The notes beneath the pieces were generated by a model. The model searched no databases and was not told the origin of the DNA. It saw nothing but the letters and a program-made list of their open reading frames with translations. The translations under genes were made by a program, and so were the position numbers. From Sphingomonadales bacterium (GTDB lineage: Bacteria; Pseudomonadota; Alphaproteobacteria; Sphingomonadales; Sphingomonadaceae): 40,872 bases of DNA. Positions 1 to 9,182 of the stretch are shown here, one piece after another. Position 1 is the first letter of the stretch, and every line of letters starts with the position of its first letter. The stretch covers positions 1 to 40,872 of the forward strand of contig JANYCM010000228.1 in NCBI GenBank assembly GCA_025360285.1, read 5' to 3'.

Positions 1-203
1 ATGCCAGTGCCTTCCAGACCCAGCAGGGTGATGGCCGGTGATTGCGGCGGCCCGAAGTCATAATCGAACAGGTTCTGATCACCCTTGGCTTGGTTGATGA
101 TGGTGACCAGCGATGGCGTTGCCGGCGCGTCGACCGCGGCGGCCGGCGCCGTGAGTATGGCCGTCAGGACGGAGGCGGCCCAGGGCTTCAACCCCGCGCT
201 CAT
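1..203 (-). CDS. N-terminal part of a putative exported protein of unknown function (runs off the window start)
   Basis: Minus-strand translation from ATG at 203: MSAGLKPWAASVLTAILTAPAAAVDAPATPSLVTIINQAKGDQNLFDYDFGPPQSPAITLLGLEGTG..., signal-peptide-like N-terminus; the ATG overlaps the stop of the upstream gene (ATGA). Absent from the ORF track because it is truncated. Confidence 0.55.
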   Translation of the reverse strand, partial: MSAGLKPWAASVLTAILTAPAAAVDAPATPSLVTIINQAKGDQNLFDYDFGPPQSPAITLLGLEGTG

Positions 204-592
204 GACTTCACCCGAAAATCAGTGCCGAAGAAAGTCGCGTTGGCCAGTGTTCCGATCAACACACCCTGCGCCGTGATCGGCAGATCGTCGCCGTTCTTGT
301 CAAAACACTTCAGGTTGCGCGCGCCCTGCTGCACAAGCAGGAATCTCTGTGCCGGGACACCCGTAACCAATCCGCAATAGCAACCAAGCTCATAGCGAAT
401 GCTTTGGTCTGGACCGGCTATCCGGCCGCGGCGTGTCGACAAAAGACCGCCGGAAAGCAGCGGGTCGATAACCGTTATGTTAGGGCCATGCGCAACGCTG
501 CCCACCACTGAAATAACGCCGGCGGCATTTTCGAGTGTGACAATGACGTCCATGGGATCGTCAGTTGCGCCGTAGAATGTAAAGCTTGCCAT
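200..592 (-). CDS. hypothetical protein (130 aa)
   Basis: ORF 200..661; start chosen at 592 (MASFTFYGATDD...) because AGGAGG lies 8 nt upstream on the minus strand. Confidence 0.6.
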   Translation of the reverse strand: MASFTFYGATDDPMDVIVTLENAAGVISVVGSVAHGPNITVIDPLLSGGLLSTRRGRIAGPDQSIRYELGCYCGLVTGVPAQRFLLVQQGARNLKCFDKNGDDLPITAQGVLIGTLANATFFGTDFRVKS

Positions 593-677
593 AACCGATT
601 CCTCCTGTTGAGGATTCAGCCATAGGCTTGGTGGGCATGCCCCACGCGTGACGGCCATCACGCCAGGGCGGCAGCAA

Positions 678-1286
678 TTAATTCGTCAGGGATGCGGCCT
701 GCATCCGCGCCAGATAGCGCGCCAGCACGTCGATCTCGATGTTGATTGCGTCGCCAGGCCGCGTCGTGCCAAAAGTCGTCCACTGCGCCGTATGCGGGAT
801 GATGTTGATGGTGAATTCGGCGCCTGCCGCATTGTCCGTCACACTGTTCACCGTCAGCGAGACGCCATCGAGGCAGACGCTGCCCTTGGCGGCGATGAAC
901 GGCGCGATGGCCTTGGGCACCTGCACGGCGATCCGCGTCGAATCGCCCTCGGCATCCATGGCCTGGATGTGCCCCATCGCATCGACATGGCCAGTGACGA
1001 TATGGCCGCCAAGTTCATCGCCGACTTTCAGCGCACGCTCCAGGTTGAGCCGGCGGCCGACGCTCCATTGTGCCGGCGGTGTGCGACTTTGGGTTTCACC
1101 TGAGACATCGACGCTGAACTGGCCGGGAGCCTTGCTGACAACCGTGAGGCAGACGCCCGAACAGGCGACCGAGGCGCCTATAGCCAACCCGGCGGTATCA
1201 AAGCCGCAGGCGATGATGACGCGCAGATCGCCGCGCGGCTCCACCGCGGTAATGGTGCCGATGTCGGTGATGATGCCGGTGAACAT
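678..1286 (-). CDS. ribE: riboflavin synthase (alpha subunit)
   Basis: MFTGIITDIGTI start, duplicated lumazine-binding domains (SVACSGVCLTV / GSVCLDGVSLTVN). Confidence 0.95.
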   Translation of the reverse strand: MFTGIITDIGTITAVEPRGDLRVIIACGFDTAGLAIGASVACSGVCLTVVSKAPGQFSVDVSGETQSRTPPAQWSVGRRLNLERALKVGDELGGHIVTGHVDAMGHIQAMDAEGDSTRIAVQVPKAIAPFIAAKGSVCLDGVSLTVNSVTDNAAGAEFTINIIPHTAQWTTFGTTRPGDAINIEIDVLARYLARMQAASLTN

Positions 1287-1295
1287 GCACCGACC

Positions 1296-2243
1296 CTATC
1301 GGATGCGCGTATAGGTCTCAAGCCGGTCGGGGGCGAGATCGATCACCCGCTCCGCCCGCCAGCGGCCATGGGCGGTGGCGAGGTCGGTCAGGCCCATATC
1401 AGCGATGCCGGGCTTGCCGCCGATGATGATGGGCGCGCGATAGAGCAGCAGGCGATCGACCAGATCGGCCTTGAGCAAACTCGCCGCCACGCCGGCGCCG
1501 CCTTCGACCAGCACCAGATCATGGGCCACCGCCGCCAGCGCCGCCGGGCTGTCGATGTCCCGCCCCTGCCCCATCACCGCTATCTCCGGGCGGCGGCTCT
1601 CCAGCCCGGCCAGTCGCACATCGAGCGTCGGCGCATCGGCAGCCCAGGTGCCGCTGCCGACAACGATCAATTCGCTGCGGGCGCGTTCGAGATGCGCATG
1701 GGCGCGGGCGCGCGGCCCGGTGATCCAACGGCTGGCCCCCGAAGCGAGCGCGATGCAGCCATCGAGCGAAACGGCCAGTTTCAGCGTGATATGCGGTCGG
1801 CCGCGCAATTGCCGGCTGAAGAACCCCGCCATCACGGCGCGTGCCGCCTCGGCCTCGACGCCTTGGGTCACCGCGATGCCGGCGGCACGCAGGCGGGCGG
1901 TGCCGCGCCCGTTGGTGCGCGGATCGGGATCACCGGCGGCGATGACGACGCGCGCCACGCCGGCGGCGATCAGGCCATCGGCACAGGCCGGGCCGCGCTG
2001 GCTGGCATGAGCGCAGGGTTCCAGGGTGACATAGGCGGTGGCCCCGAGGGCATCAGCAACGAGCGCCATTTGTTCGGCGTGGGGGCGGCCTCCTGGCTGG
2101 GTCCAGCCGCGGCTGATGACGCAGCCATCCTGCACGATCACGCAGCCGACCGGCGGATTGGGCCCGGTCTGGCCGACACCGCGCTGCGCCAGCGCCAGCG
2201 CTGCTGCCATCCAGCGGGCGTCGTCGGCGCGGCTGGCAGTCAC
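1296..2243 (-). CDS. ribD: bifunctional diaminohydroxyphosphoribosylaminopyrimidine deaminase / 5-amino-6-(5-phosphoribosylamino)uracil reductase
   Basis: Deaminase motifs (PNPPVGCVIV, HAEQMAL, TLEPCAH) followed by a reductase domain (RPHITLKLAVSLDGCIA). Confidence 0.95.
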   Translation of the reverse strand: MTASRADDARWMAAALALAQRGVGQTGPNPPVGCVIVQDGCVISRGWTQPGGRPHAEQMALVADALGATAYVTLEPCAHASQRGPACADGLIAAGVARVVIAAGDPDPRTNGRGTARLRAAGIAVTQGVEAEAARAVMAGFFSRQLRGRPHITLKLAVSLDGCIALASGASRWITGPRARAHAHLERARSELIVVGSGTWAADAPTLDVRLAGLESRRPEIAVMGQGRDIDSPAALAAVAHDLVLVEGGAGVAASLLKADLVDRLLLYRAPIIIGGKPGIADMGLTDLATAHGRWRAERVIDLAPDRLETYTRIR

Positions 2244-2632
2244 AATACCGGTGGTTCGGCAGGGATCGCGGCAGCCTTGGCGCTGACATAGGGAATTTCG
2301 GCGGCGCCACCGTTACCGGCGACATATTTGTCATATTGTTCCTGGGCCTTGATCCGCGCCGGGCCGGTCAGTGTGGCGATATAGGCGCGCGATTCGACGA
2401 GTTTCGCTTCGCGCGCCGCCTCGGTCGCCTTGTTGTCGGCCAGGGTTTCGGCGCGGCTGCGATCGGCACGCCAGCTTTGAAAGAAGATGATTTTCGCGTC
2501 GGGCTTCATATAGCCCCAGCGCGATTCGACCAGAAACGCCGTCATCACGATCGCCGTGATGACCAGCGAGGCCAGCCCGACCACCAGACGCGTGCGCCGC
2601 ACCTCAGCCGCCGGCGGATTAAGAAAGGACAT
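2240..2632 (-). CDS. hypothetical membrane-anchored protein
   Basis: MSFLNPPAAEVRRTRLVVGLASLVITAIVMTAFLVESRWGYMKPDAKIIFFQSW; one N-terminal TM segment; overlaps the ribD start by 4 bp. Confidence 0.7.
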   Translation of the reverse strand: MSFLNPPAAEVRRTRLVVGLASLVITAIVMTAFLVESRWGYMKPDAKIIFFQSWRADRSRAETLADNKATEAAREAKLVESRAYIATLTGPARIKAQEQYDKYVAGNGGAAEIPYVSAKAAAIPAEPPVL

Positions 2633-2683
2633 GCGCGCTCCGTGTAAGACAACCGCCAATATAAGGTGGAGCGGCGCCAGCCG

Positions 2684-3415
2684 CTAGCCGCGAAAGCCAT
2701 CCTTCGCAGCGCGCCGCACCCCCAGTTCGGCGGCATCGCGTGCCCGCACGAACGGGTTGCTCGCGGCTTCTTGCGCCAAAGTGAACGGAACCGTCGGCAG
2801 GCCCTGTGCTCGCGCTGCATCAATCGCGACCACCCGCGCCTTCAGCGCCGCATTGTCCGTTTCCACCGTCACCGCAAAGCGCGCGTTGGATTGCGTATAT
2901 TCATGCGCGCAATAGACCAGGGTTTCCGGAGCCAGCGCCATCAGCTTGCCCAGCGCCGCAAACATATCAGCGGGCGTGCCCTCGAACAGCCGGCCACAGC
3001 CGAGCGCGAACAGGGTGTCGCCGGGAAACAGCACCCGGTCGGCCTCAAAGGCATAGGCGATATGCCCGGCGGTATGCGCGCCAACGCCGATCACCCGCGC
3101 CGTCGAGGCGCCGACCGCGATACTATCCCCCGCAGCCACCGCGCGGCTAATGCCGGGAATCCGCTCCGCCTCATCCCTTGGCCCGGTGACTTTTGCCCCC
3201 GTCGCCGTAACGATCGCCGCATTGCCGCCGACATGATCGGGGTGCCAATGGGTGTTCAAGATCTGGGTAATCGTCCAGCCGCGCGCCGCCGCTGCCGCCA
3301 GCACCGGTTCGGCAACGGCGGGATCGATCACCGCCGTCTCGCCGCTCGCCGCATCATGCGCCAGATAGACATAATTGTCGGTCAGCACCGGGACCTGGAC
3401 GACCTCGAGCATCAC
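2684..3415 (-). CDS. gloB: hydroxyacylglutathione hydrolase (glyoxalase II)
   Basis: Metallo-beta-lactamase motif THWHPDHVGG; GAHTAGHIAY; FPGDTLFALGCGRLFEGTPADMF. Confidence 0.93.
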   Translation of the reverse strand: MMLEVVQVPVLTDNYVYLAHDAASGETAVIDPAVAEPVLAAAAARGWTITQILNTHWHPDHVGGNAAIVTATGAKVTGPRDEAERIPGISRAVAAGDSIAVGASTARVIGVGAHTAGHIAYAFEADRVLFPGDTLFALGCGRLFEGTPADMFAALGKLMALAPETLVYCAHEYTQSNARFAVTVETDNAALKARVVAIDAARAQGLPTVPFTLAQEAASNPFVRARDAAELGVRRAAKDGFRG

Positions 3416-3828
3416 CAGACGCCCGTATTGACCATCGACGCCCAGGGTTCCGCCGGTGCCAGCCGGCCGCCGGCCTGCAGCAATTCGACCGAAATCCCGT
3501 CGGGTGAACGCACGAACGCCATATGGCCATCACGCGGCGGCCGGTTGATGGTGACGCCGCCGTCCATCAGCCGCTGGCACACGGCGTAAATGTCATCGAC
3601 GGCATAGGCGAGATGGCCGAAATTACGCCCGCCGCTATAGCCGGCCTCATCCCAATTATGCGTCAGTTCGACCTGGGCATCCTCGTCCCCCGGCGCCGCC
3701 AGGAAGATCAGGGTGAAGCGCCCGGCTTCATTGTCAAAGCGCCGCACTTCCTTCAGCCCGAGCAATTCAAAAAAGTTCAGCGTTGCCGCTACATCGGACA
3801 CGCGGATCATGGTGTGCAGATATTTCAC
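3412..3828 (-). CDS. VOC-family protein, lactoylglutathione lyase-like
   Basis: MKYLHTMIRVSDVAATLNFFELLGLKEVRRFDNEAGRFTLIFLAAPGD; ELTHNW; GHLAYAVDD; next to gloB. Confidence 0.85.
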   Translation of the reverse strand: MKYLHTMIRVSDVAATLNFFELLGLKEVRRFDNEAGRFTLIFLAAPGDEDAQVELTHNWDEAGYSGGRNFGHLAYAVDDIYAVCQRLMDGGVTINRPPRDGHMAFVRSPDGISVELLQAGGRLAPAEPWASMVNTGVW

Positions 3829-4277
3829 TTCGGCGTCCTCAGGTTACGGCCTTCATAGGCTTCAAACTTGGCGATGACGTCGGGCGGCACCGGCACCGGC
3901 CGGCCGCGCACTTCGCCGACGACGACATGCACTTCCTCGCCGGTGGCGCGCAAATCATCGCCTCCCGCGGCGGTGTTTCCGTGGATTTCCAGCACAAATG
4001 TCATCGATGTCGTGCCGATACGGGCACAGCGGATGCAGACGCTGACCAGTTCATCGAGCAATATCGGCGCGCGATATTCGACCAGCGCCTTGGCCAGATG
4101 CACCTCCGGCCCGCCGGCCAGGCCGGCGCCCGAATATAGTCCCGCGGCGCGCCAATATTCCACCAGGCCGATATCGAAATATTCGAGATAGCGCGAATTG
4201 AAGACGACCGACTGGCCATCAACCTCGGCAAAGCGCACGCGTTTGGGGAAGGCGAAGCGGAAATCGGAACGGGGCAT
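3825..4277 (-). CDS. acyl-CoA thioesterase, 4HBT hotdog fold
   Basis: MPRSDFRFAFPKRVRFAEVDGQSVVFNSRYLEYFDIGLVEYWR, hotdog-family pattern; start moved to the internal Met at 4277. Confidence 0.8.
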   Translation of the reverse strand: MPRSDFRFAFPKRVRFAEVDGQSVVFNSRYLEYFDIGLVEYWRAAGLYSGAGLAGGPEVHLAKALVEYRAPILLDELVSVCIRCARIGTTSMTFVLEIHGNTAAGGDDLRATGEEVHVVVGEVRGRPVPVPPDVIAKFEAYEGRNLRTPK

Positions 4278-4378
4278 GGGCGGTCTTATAGGGCGTCCGC
4301 CGCCGGTGCGGAAGCTGGTCAAAAGGGCGCTTGGCACAGACTGACGTGATGAAACGTCAATTTGCGCGGCCCGCCCTT

Positions 4379-6139
4379 TCAGGGAAAGCGCTTGCGCATC
4401 CAATTGGCCACGTCCGCCGCCAGGCGATCCTTGTTTTCGCGCAGGCCGTGGGTGCCATTGTCATAGCGGATGGTATCCAGCTTGCCCTTGTAGGCAGCGC
4501 TGAAGTCCTTGACGAAATCCGGCGTCATCAGCCCGTCGCGATTGCCGGTGATGGAAAGCCCCGGCAGACTGAATTCACGCACCCTGGCGGTGTGGACAGT
4601 GTCCGCGTCTGGGCCGTTGTTGTCCAGAAACGCCTGGGCCGACATCAGCCCGATGACATCGTCCATGCCGCGGCCATCGGCGACGGCCGCCCGGGCCTCG
4701 GCAACTTCGGCGTCATATCGGCCGGGCGGTTCATGGTCGCGTGCATAGCTGGGGCTGTCGCGGGTCGGGGCAATGTAGATGGTGCCGACAACGCGCTTGT
4801 CCTGCGTCTTGGCGATATAATTGGACAGCCAGATGCCGCCGTTGGAATGGCCGGCGAGGACGACGCGCTGCCAGCCCAGGGCCTGCGCCTTGTCCACCCA
4901 ATGGCCGACATCTTCCTTGACCTCGGCCAGTGTTGACGAATTGAAGCCGGTGGCACCGGAAATCCGCATGCCGGGTGCGATGACGGTATAGCCCTGCTGG
5001 GCCAGCCGCCAGCCGATCCAGTGCGTCGATGACTGGATGCTGTCGGCGGCGCGGCCTGACAGCAGCAGGATCACCGGTTTGTGGCGGTCATTGCCAGTGG
5101 CATATTCGACGCCCTGCAGGATGCGGCCGCCGCCGGTGGTGACATCAAGCGTAGTCACGGTGACTTTCGGGCGGATGCCGAGGCCGTGGCTGGCCAGCCA
5201 GGTGGCGATGGCGTTGCTGGCGGCGTCTTCGGCACCGGTGAAGCGCCCGGCGTCCGTGTCGAAGCGCACGATGTCGAGGCTGCTGCCGGTCTTGACACTG
5301 GCCGAGGTGGCGTGGTCGCCGCCGCTGATCAGCGCGACGCCGGGCACCGTGATCCTGCCGAGCAGCGCCATATTGCGCGCCTGCGCTTCCGGCCCCCAAT
5401 AGGCGAGAAAGGCTTCAGCCGGTTGGGCAAAGGCGCCGGCGGCAATCCAGGGGTCGGTGGCGGTGCTGGCGCCCTGGCCGGGCTCAAGATTGGTCGGATA
5501 CAGCCCGCGGCCGCTGGCGACCGACGCACGCGCGGCGGCGACCTTGGCATCATAGCCCTGCGGGCCGAAAGCGATTCGCGGGAAGGCGCGCACATCGGTC
5601 AGCGGGTTGATGAGGACGACCGCCTTGACGCGTTTTTCGCCGCCATTGTCGAGCAATTGGTCGGGCTGAGTGGCCAGATATTGCGCGGCAGCGATGGCGC
5701 CATAGCTTTGGCCGGCGAGAACGAAATCCTCGTAACCGTTCATTTCGAGATAATCGAACGCCGCCTTGATCGACCAAATATTGTCGGGAAAGGCAATTAG
5801 CGGATAGCCGCGTTCCTGAAAGCCATAAAGGCTGAGCACCGTGTAGCCGCGCGCCGCCAGCCGCTCGGCGGCAAAGCGCGTCGCCTGGCCGGCCTCGAGC
5901 GGGTGCGCGCCGGGGCCGCTGTCCAGCATGACGATCGCCGGGCCATGGACATTGGCGCCGGTGGCCGGCGTGTAGAGCAGTCCCGAGGCGAGGACGCGGC
6001 CGCCGCCGGGTGCCTCCCGCACATGGCCGGGCGGATCGGCGGGCAGTTGCAGGACTTCGAGTTTGAAGCCGGCGGCGAGGGCCGGCATGGCCAGCCCGAC
6101 AGCCAGCGCCATCAGCAGCGATTTTGCCATACGCATCAT
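4379..6139 (-). CDS. exported tandem two-domain alpha/beta hydrolase
   Basis: Signal-peptide-like N-terminus (MAKSLLMALAVGLAMPALAAG); two nucleophile elbows, GQSYG and GHSNG. Confidence 0.8.
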   Translation of the reverse strand: MMRMAKSLLMALAVGLAMPALAAGFKLEVLQLPADPPGHVREAPGGGRVLASGLLYTPATGANVHGPAIVMLDSGPGAHPLEAGQATRFAAERLAARGYTVLSLYGFQERGYPLIAFPDNIWSIKAAFDYLEMNGYEDFVLAGQSYGAIAAAQYLATQPDQLLDNGGEKRVKAVVLINPLTDVRAFPRIAFGPQGYDAKVAAARASVASGRGLYPTNLEPGQGASTATDPWIAAGAFAQPAEAFLAYWGPEAQARNMALLGRITVPGVALISGGDHATSASVKTGSSLDIVRFDTDAGRFTGAEDAASNAIATWLASHGLGIRPKVTVTTLDVTTGGGRILQGVEYATGNDRHKPVILLLSGRAADSIQSSTHWIGWRLAQQGYTVIAPGMRISGATGFNSSTLAEVKEDVGHWVDKAQALGWQRVVLAGHSNGGIWLSNYIAKTQDKRVVGTIYIAPTRDSPSYARDHEPPGRYDAEVAEARAAVADGRGMDDVIGLMSAQAFLDNNGPDADTVHTARVREFSLPGLSITGNRDGLMTPDFVKDFSAAYKGKLDTIRYDNGTHGLRENKDRLAADVANWMRKRFP

Positions 6140-7491
6140 ATTACCACCTGCGTTGCTTTCAGCCGGGCTTCGCTCAGATCGTAGAAAAGCAGGCCGATGA
6201 TGCCCAGGACGCTGATCGCCGCTGGCAATATGCCCATGATCAGATAGATGGCGTGGATCGCCGATTTGGGCTGGGCCGCCTCGCCGCCGCGCGCCGCGAC
6301 ATAGCCCGCAGCGCTGAGCACCGCGCCGACAAAGGCGACGCCAACGGCACCCGACAGCTTTTCGACGGTGGTGTAGAAACCGGCGAAAATGCCCTCGCGG
6401 CGCAGGCCGGTGCGGCGGTAATCATATTCCATCGTGTCGGGCAGCAGTGACTGCCCCATCAGCAGCGCGCCGCCGCCGGCAAAGCCGCTGATGCTGGCAC
6501 GCAGGTAGAGCAGGATGGCGGGATCACCGGGCGCCGCCAGCAGCCAGCTGAGAAACGCCGGCACCGACAGCGCCAGCGCGATCATATAGACGGTCTTCTT
6601 GTCACCGATGCGGCGCAGCAGCCACAGCCAGGCGGGTTGTGAGACGATCAGCGCCAGCGACGAGAAGAGGAAATAACTGCCGAGCGCGCTGCTCGGCAGT
6701 TTCAGCACATGTGCGAAGAAAAAGGCGAAGACAGCCTGCACGCCAAGGCCCATCAGAGTGAGGAATTTGACAAGGATCAGCACCAGGAACGGCCGGTTCG
6801 AGGCGACCGAGGCGATCTGCTGCTTGAGTGGATAATGTACATGCAGTGCCGGGCGGGTGAAGGGCGCGTCGCGCGTCGTGGCAAAGGCGATCCCAGACGA
6901 CATGAGGATCACCGGCACGAAGACCAGCGCCATCATCATATAGGCTGCCTCCCCGCCGCCGAACCAGGTGAGCAGTATCGGACCCAGCACTGCCGCGACG
7001 ATCTGCGACACGCCGACGCCATAGACCCGCCAGCTCATCAGCCGCGACCTATCCTGATAATTGGCGGTCATTTCGGCGGGCATCGACAGATAGGGGATGT
7101 TGAACACTGTGTAGGCGACGGCATAGAACAGCAGAAGCGCGCCAACATAGGCGACACGGGTGGACGTTTCGGCGAAGTCCGGCACGGCGAACATGCCGAC
7201 CACCGCCACCGCCAGCAGTGCCCCGCCGAGCAGCAGATAGGGCCGCCGCCGACCCCAGCGGCTGGCGGTGCGATCACTCAGCACGCCCATCGCCGGATCG
7301 AGAAACGCGTCGAAAATCTTGGAAAAGGCGATCAGCGAGGCAGCGACGCTGGCGGCGATGCCGACGTAATCAGTAAGGTAACGCAGCAGCACGACATTGG
7401 TCGCGGTGAGCACCGTCACCGGGCCGAGCGTGCCGATGCCCCAGCCGGCACAGATGCGGATCGGCAGTGGCTGTTCAGGGCTGTTGGTCAT
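6136..7491 (-). CDS. MFS transporter, GPH (glycoside-pentoside-hexuronide:cation symporter)-like
   Basis: FDAFLDPAMGVLSDRTASRWGRRRPYLLLGG, GPH-family signature; multiple TM segments; 4-bp overlap with the neighbouring gene. Confidence 0.88.
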   Translation of the reverse strand: MTNSPEQPLPIRICAGWGIGTLGPVTVLTATNVVLLRYLTDYVGIAASVAASLIAFSKIFDAFLDPAMGVLSDRTASRWGRRRPYLLLGGALLAVAVVGMFAVPDFAETSTRVAYVGALLLFYAVAYTVFNIPYLSMPAEMTANYQDRSRLMSWRVYGVGVSQIVAAVLGPILLTWFGGGEAAYMMMALVFVPVILMSSGIAFATTRDAPFTRPALHVHYPLKQQIASVASNRPFLVLILVKFLTLMGLGVQAVFAFFFAHVLKLPSSALGSYFLFSSLALIVSQPAWLWLLRRIGDKKTVYMIALALSVPAFLSWLLAAPGDPAILLYLRASISGFAGGGALLMGQSLLPDTMEYDYRRTGLRREGIFAGFYTTVEKLSGAVGVAFVGAVLSAAGYVAARGGEAAQPKSAIHAIYLIMGILPAAISVLGIIGLLFYDLSEARLKATQVVI

Positions 7492-9131
7492 AGCGCTGCG
7501 GCCAGTTCGTTGAGGGGCACGGGCCGCGCACCGGGCAGGGCGGCGATTTCAGCCCGGAACGCCGTCGCCAATGGTGTCAGCGAATCTGACACGGCGAAGA
7601 GGGTGCCGGTGAAGCGCGCCAGTTCGGCCAGGGCATCATGGTTGAGCGCGGCCAGGATCGGCCCGGCATAGCTTTCCGGCTGGCGCAGCACCTCCCGCGT
7701 CCAGTCGTGCAGCGCCGCGGCGCCGAAATCGGCATCGACGCGGCGCAGGGCAGCGCGGGACGGGGTGAACCAGGGCCACCAGATCAGACTGTCACGCAGC
7801 ATCAGCCAGGTACGATACCAATGGCTGCCATCGGCAGCGATGGTGATCGGCGGCCCATAATGTTCGGCCAGCGCCGCGCGTGCCGCCCTGTCGGCGGCGA
7901 GCAGGCCTTCGATGACCAGCACCGGCGCAGCGGTGGCGACGGCAAGGGCGATGGCGATCGAACTGCCAAAGCCGACGCCCCAGACCGCCGCCGGGGTGAC
8001 GCCGATGGCGCGGCAACCCGAGGCGATGGCGGCGGCAAGGCCGACGATGCCGGTGTCGGCGATGGGCGTGGATTCGCCGCAGCCGGGCAGGTCGAAGGCC
8101 AGAACGAAATGCGTTGCAGCCAGCGCGGCCATGCGATCCGCCAGCCGGCCACCGGCGCCGGGGCTGTCATGGATGATCAGCACCGCGGGCTTTGCGGGAT
8201 CACCGATGCTGCGCAGCAACAACTGCCCCTCGGCAATATCGATGAACTGGCGGGTGATACGGTCGGATGGTTGTGGTGGCTGATCGAGCCGCGGCGCGGT
8301 GCCGGGGCTGCCGTAGCGATCAAAGGCCTCGCCCGTCAGGGCACGGCGCGCCGCCAGGTCATTGCCGATACGGCGGATGACATGTTGGCCGCCGCCGGAT
8401 GGCACGCGATCGAGATGCGGATACAGCATGTCACTTTCGATCGCTGTCAGCACCGCCGGCACGCGCAGTGCCGCCAACTGGGCCGGGCCGTCGCGATAGG
8501 CCAGCGCGGCGCGATAGGCGGGGGCATAGCTGCTGGCGGCATCGAAAAACATCGTCACCCAGATATTGGTGGCGCCCGGCGAACTCAAATCCGATTCATT
8601 GACTGCCCGGTATTCGCGCGAAAACCACGGAAACCAAGTCGATTGGTCGCGAAATCGCGTCCAGCACTGGCTGAAATGCCCGCCCAGCGGATCGGGCGCG
8701 AAGGGCGGGAAATAGCCGCTGACCAGATGTTGAAATTCGGCCTCGGTGAAGCTGGCCAGCCCATCGAGCACCAGCCCGGTGACGCGATCGGGGTGGCGAA
8801 TGGCCAGTTCCAGCGCGATGGCAGCGCCGGTATGGGTGCCGAACACCGGGCAGGGCGGCATGGCGATGGCAGCAAGGTTGGCGGCAAGCGCGTCGGCAAG
8901 GTCGGGGACGGTAAGCGGGTCGCCGGGTAAGGCGTCGGATTGGCCAAAGCCCGGCGTGTCAAAGGCATAACAGGTGTAGCGATCGGCGACCGTCGCCATT
9001 TCATTGACGACAAAGGCCGAATTGGCCGGCGAGGAATGCACGAACAGCGCCGGCGGCCCGTTGCCCATGATCCTGACATGCGCCGCCCGTCCGGCGACAT
9101 CGACAAAATAGCGGCGGACGGGCGGTTGCAT
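7488..9131 (-). CDS. tandem two-domain alpha/beta-hydrolase-fold protein with non-serine elbows
   Basis: Two hydrolase-fold repeats (PPALFVHSSPANS... and PAVLIIHDSPGAGG...); elbow positions read GTHTG and GVGFG. Start set at the internal ATG 9131 (MQPPVRRYFVDVAGR). Confidence 0.8.
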   Translation of the reverse strand: MQPPVRRYFVDVAGRAAHVRIMGNGPPALFVHSSPANSAFVVNEMATVADRYTCYAFDTPGFGQSDALPGDPLTVPDLADALAANLAAIAMPPCPVFGTHTGAAIALELAIRHPDRVTGLVLDGLASFTEAEFQHLVSGYFPPFAPDPLGGHFSQCWTRFRDQSTWFPWFSREYRAVNESDLSSPGATNIWVTMFFDAASSYAPAYRAALAYRDGPAQLAALRVPAVLTAIESDMLYPHLDRVPSGGGQHVIRRIGNDLAARRALTGEAFDRYGSPGTAPRLDQPPQPSDRITRQFIDIAEGQLLLRSIGDPAKPAVLIIHDSPGAGGRLADRMAALAATHFVLAFDLPGCGESTPIADTGIVGLAAAIASGCRAIGVTPAAVWGVGFGSSIAIALAVATAAPVLVIEGLLAADRAARAALAEHYGPPITIAADGSHWYRTWLMLRDSLIWWPWFTPSRAALRRVDADFGAAALHDWTREVLRQPESYAGPILAALNHDALAELARFTGTLFAVSDSLTPLATAFRAEIAALPGARPVPLNELAAAL

Positions 9132-9139
9132 GATTGGTT

Positions 9140-9177
9140 TATCCCGCCACGGGGGGCGAAACACCAGTGGCGGGATA
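9140..9177 (-). other. perfect 11-bp inverted repeat (intercistronic hairpin)
   Basis: TATCCCGCCAC (9140-9150) / GTGGCGGGATA (9167-9177), 16-nt loop, between the TonB-receptor stop and the hydrolase ATG. Confidence 0.8.
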
Positions 9178-9182
9178 CGACA

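Noticed and set aside
7638-8930. 430-aa plus-strand ORF opposite the tandem hydrolase
   Set aside because: Low-complexity basic shadow ORF; the minus strand shows two hydrolase repeats.
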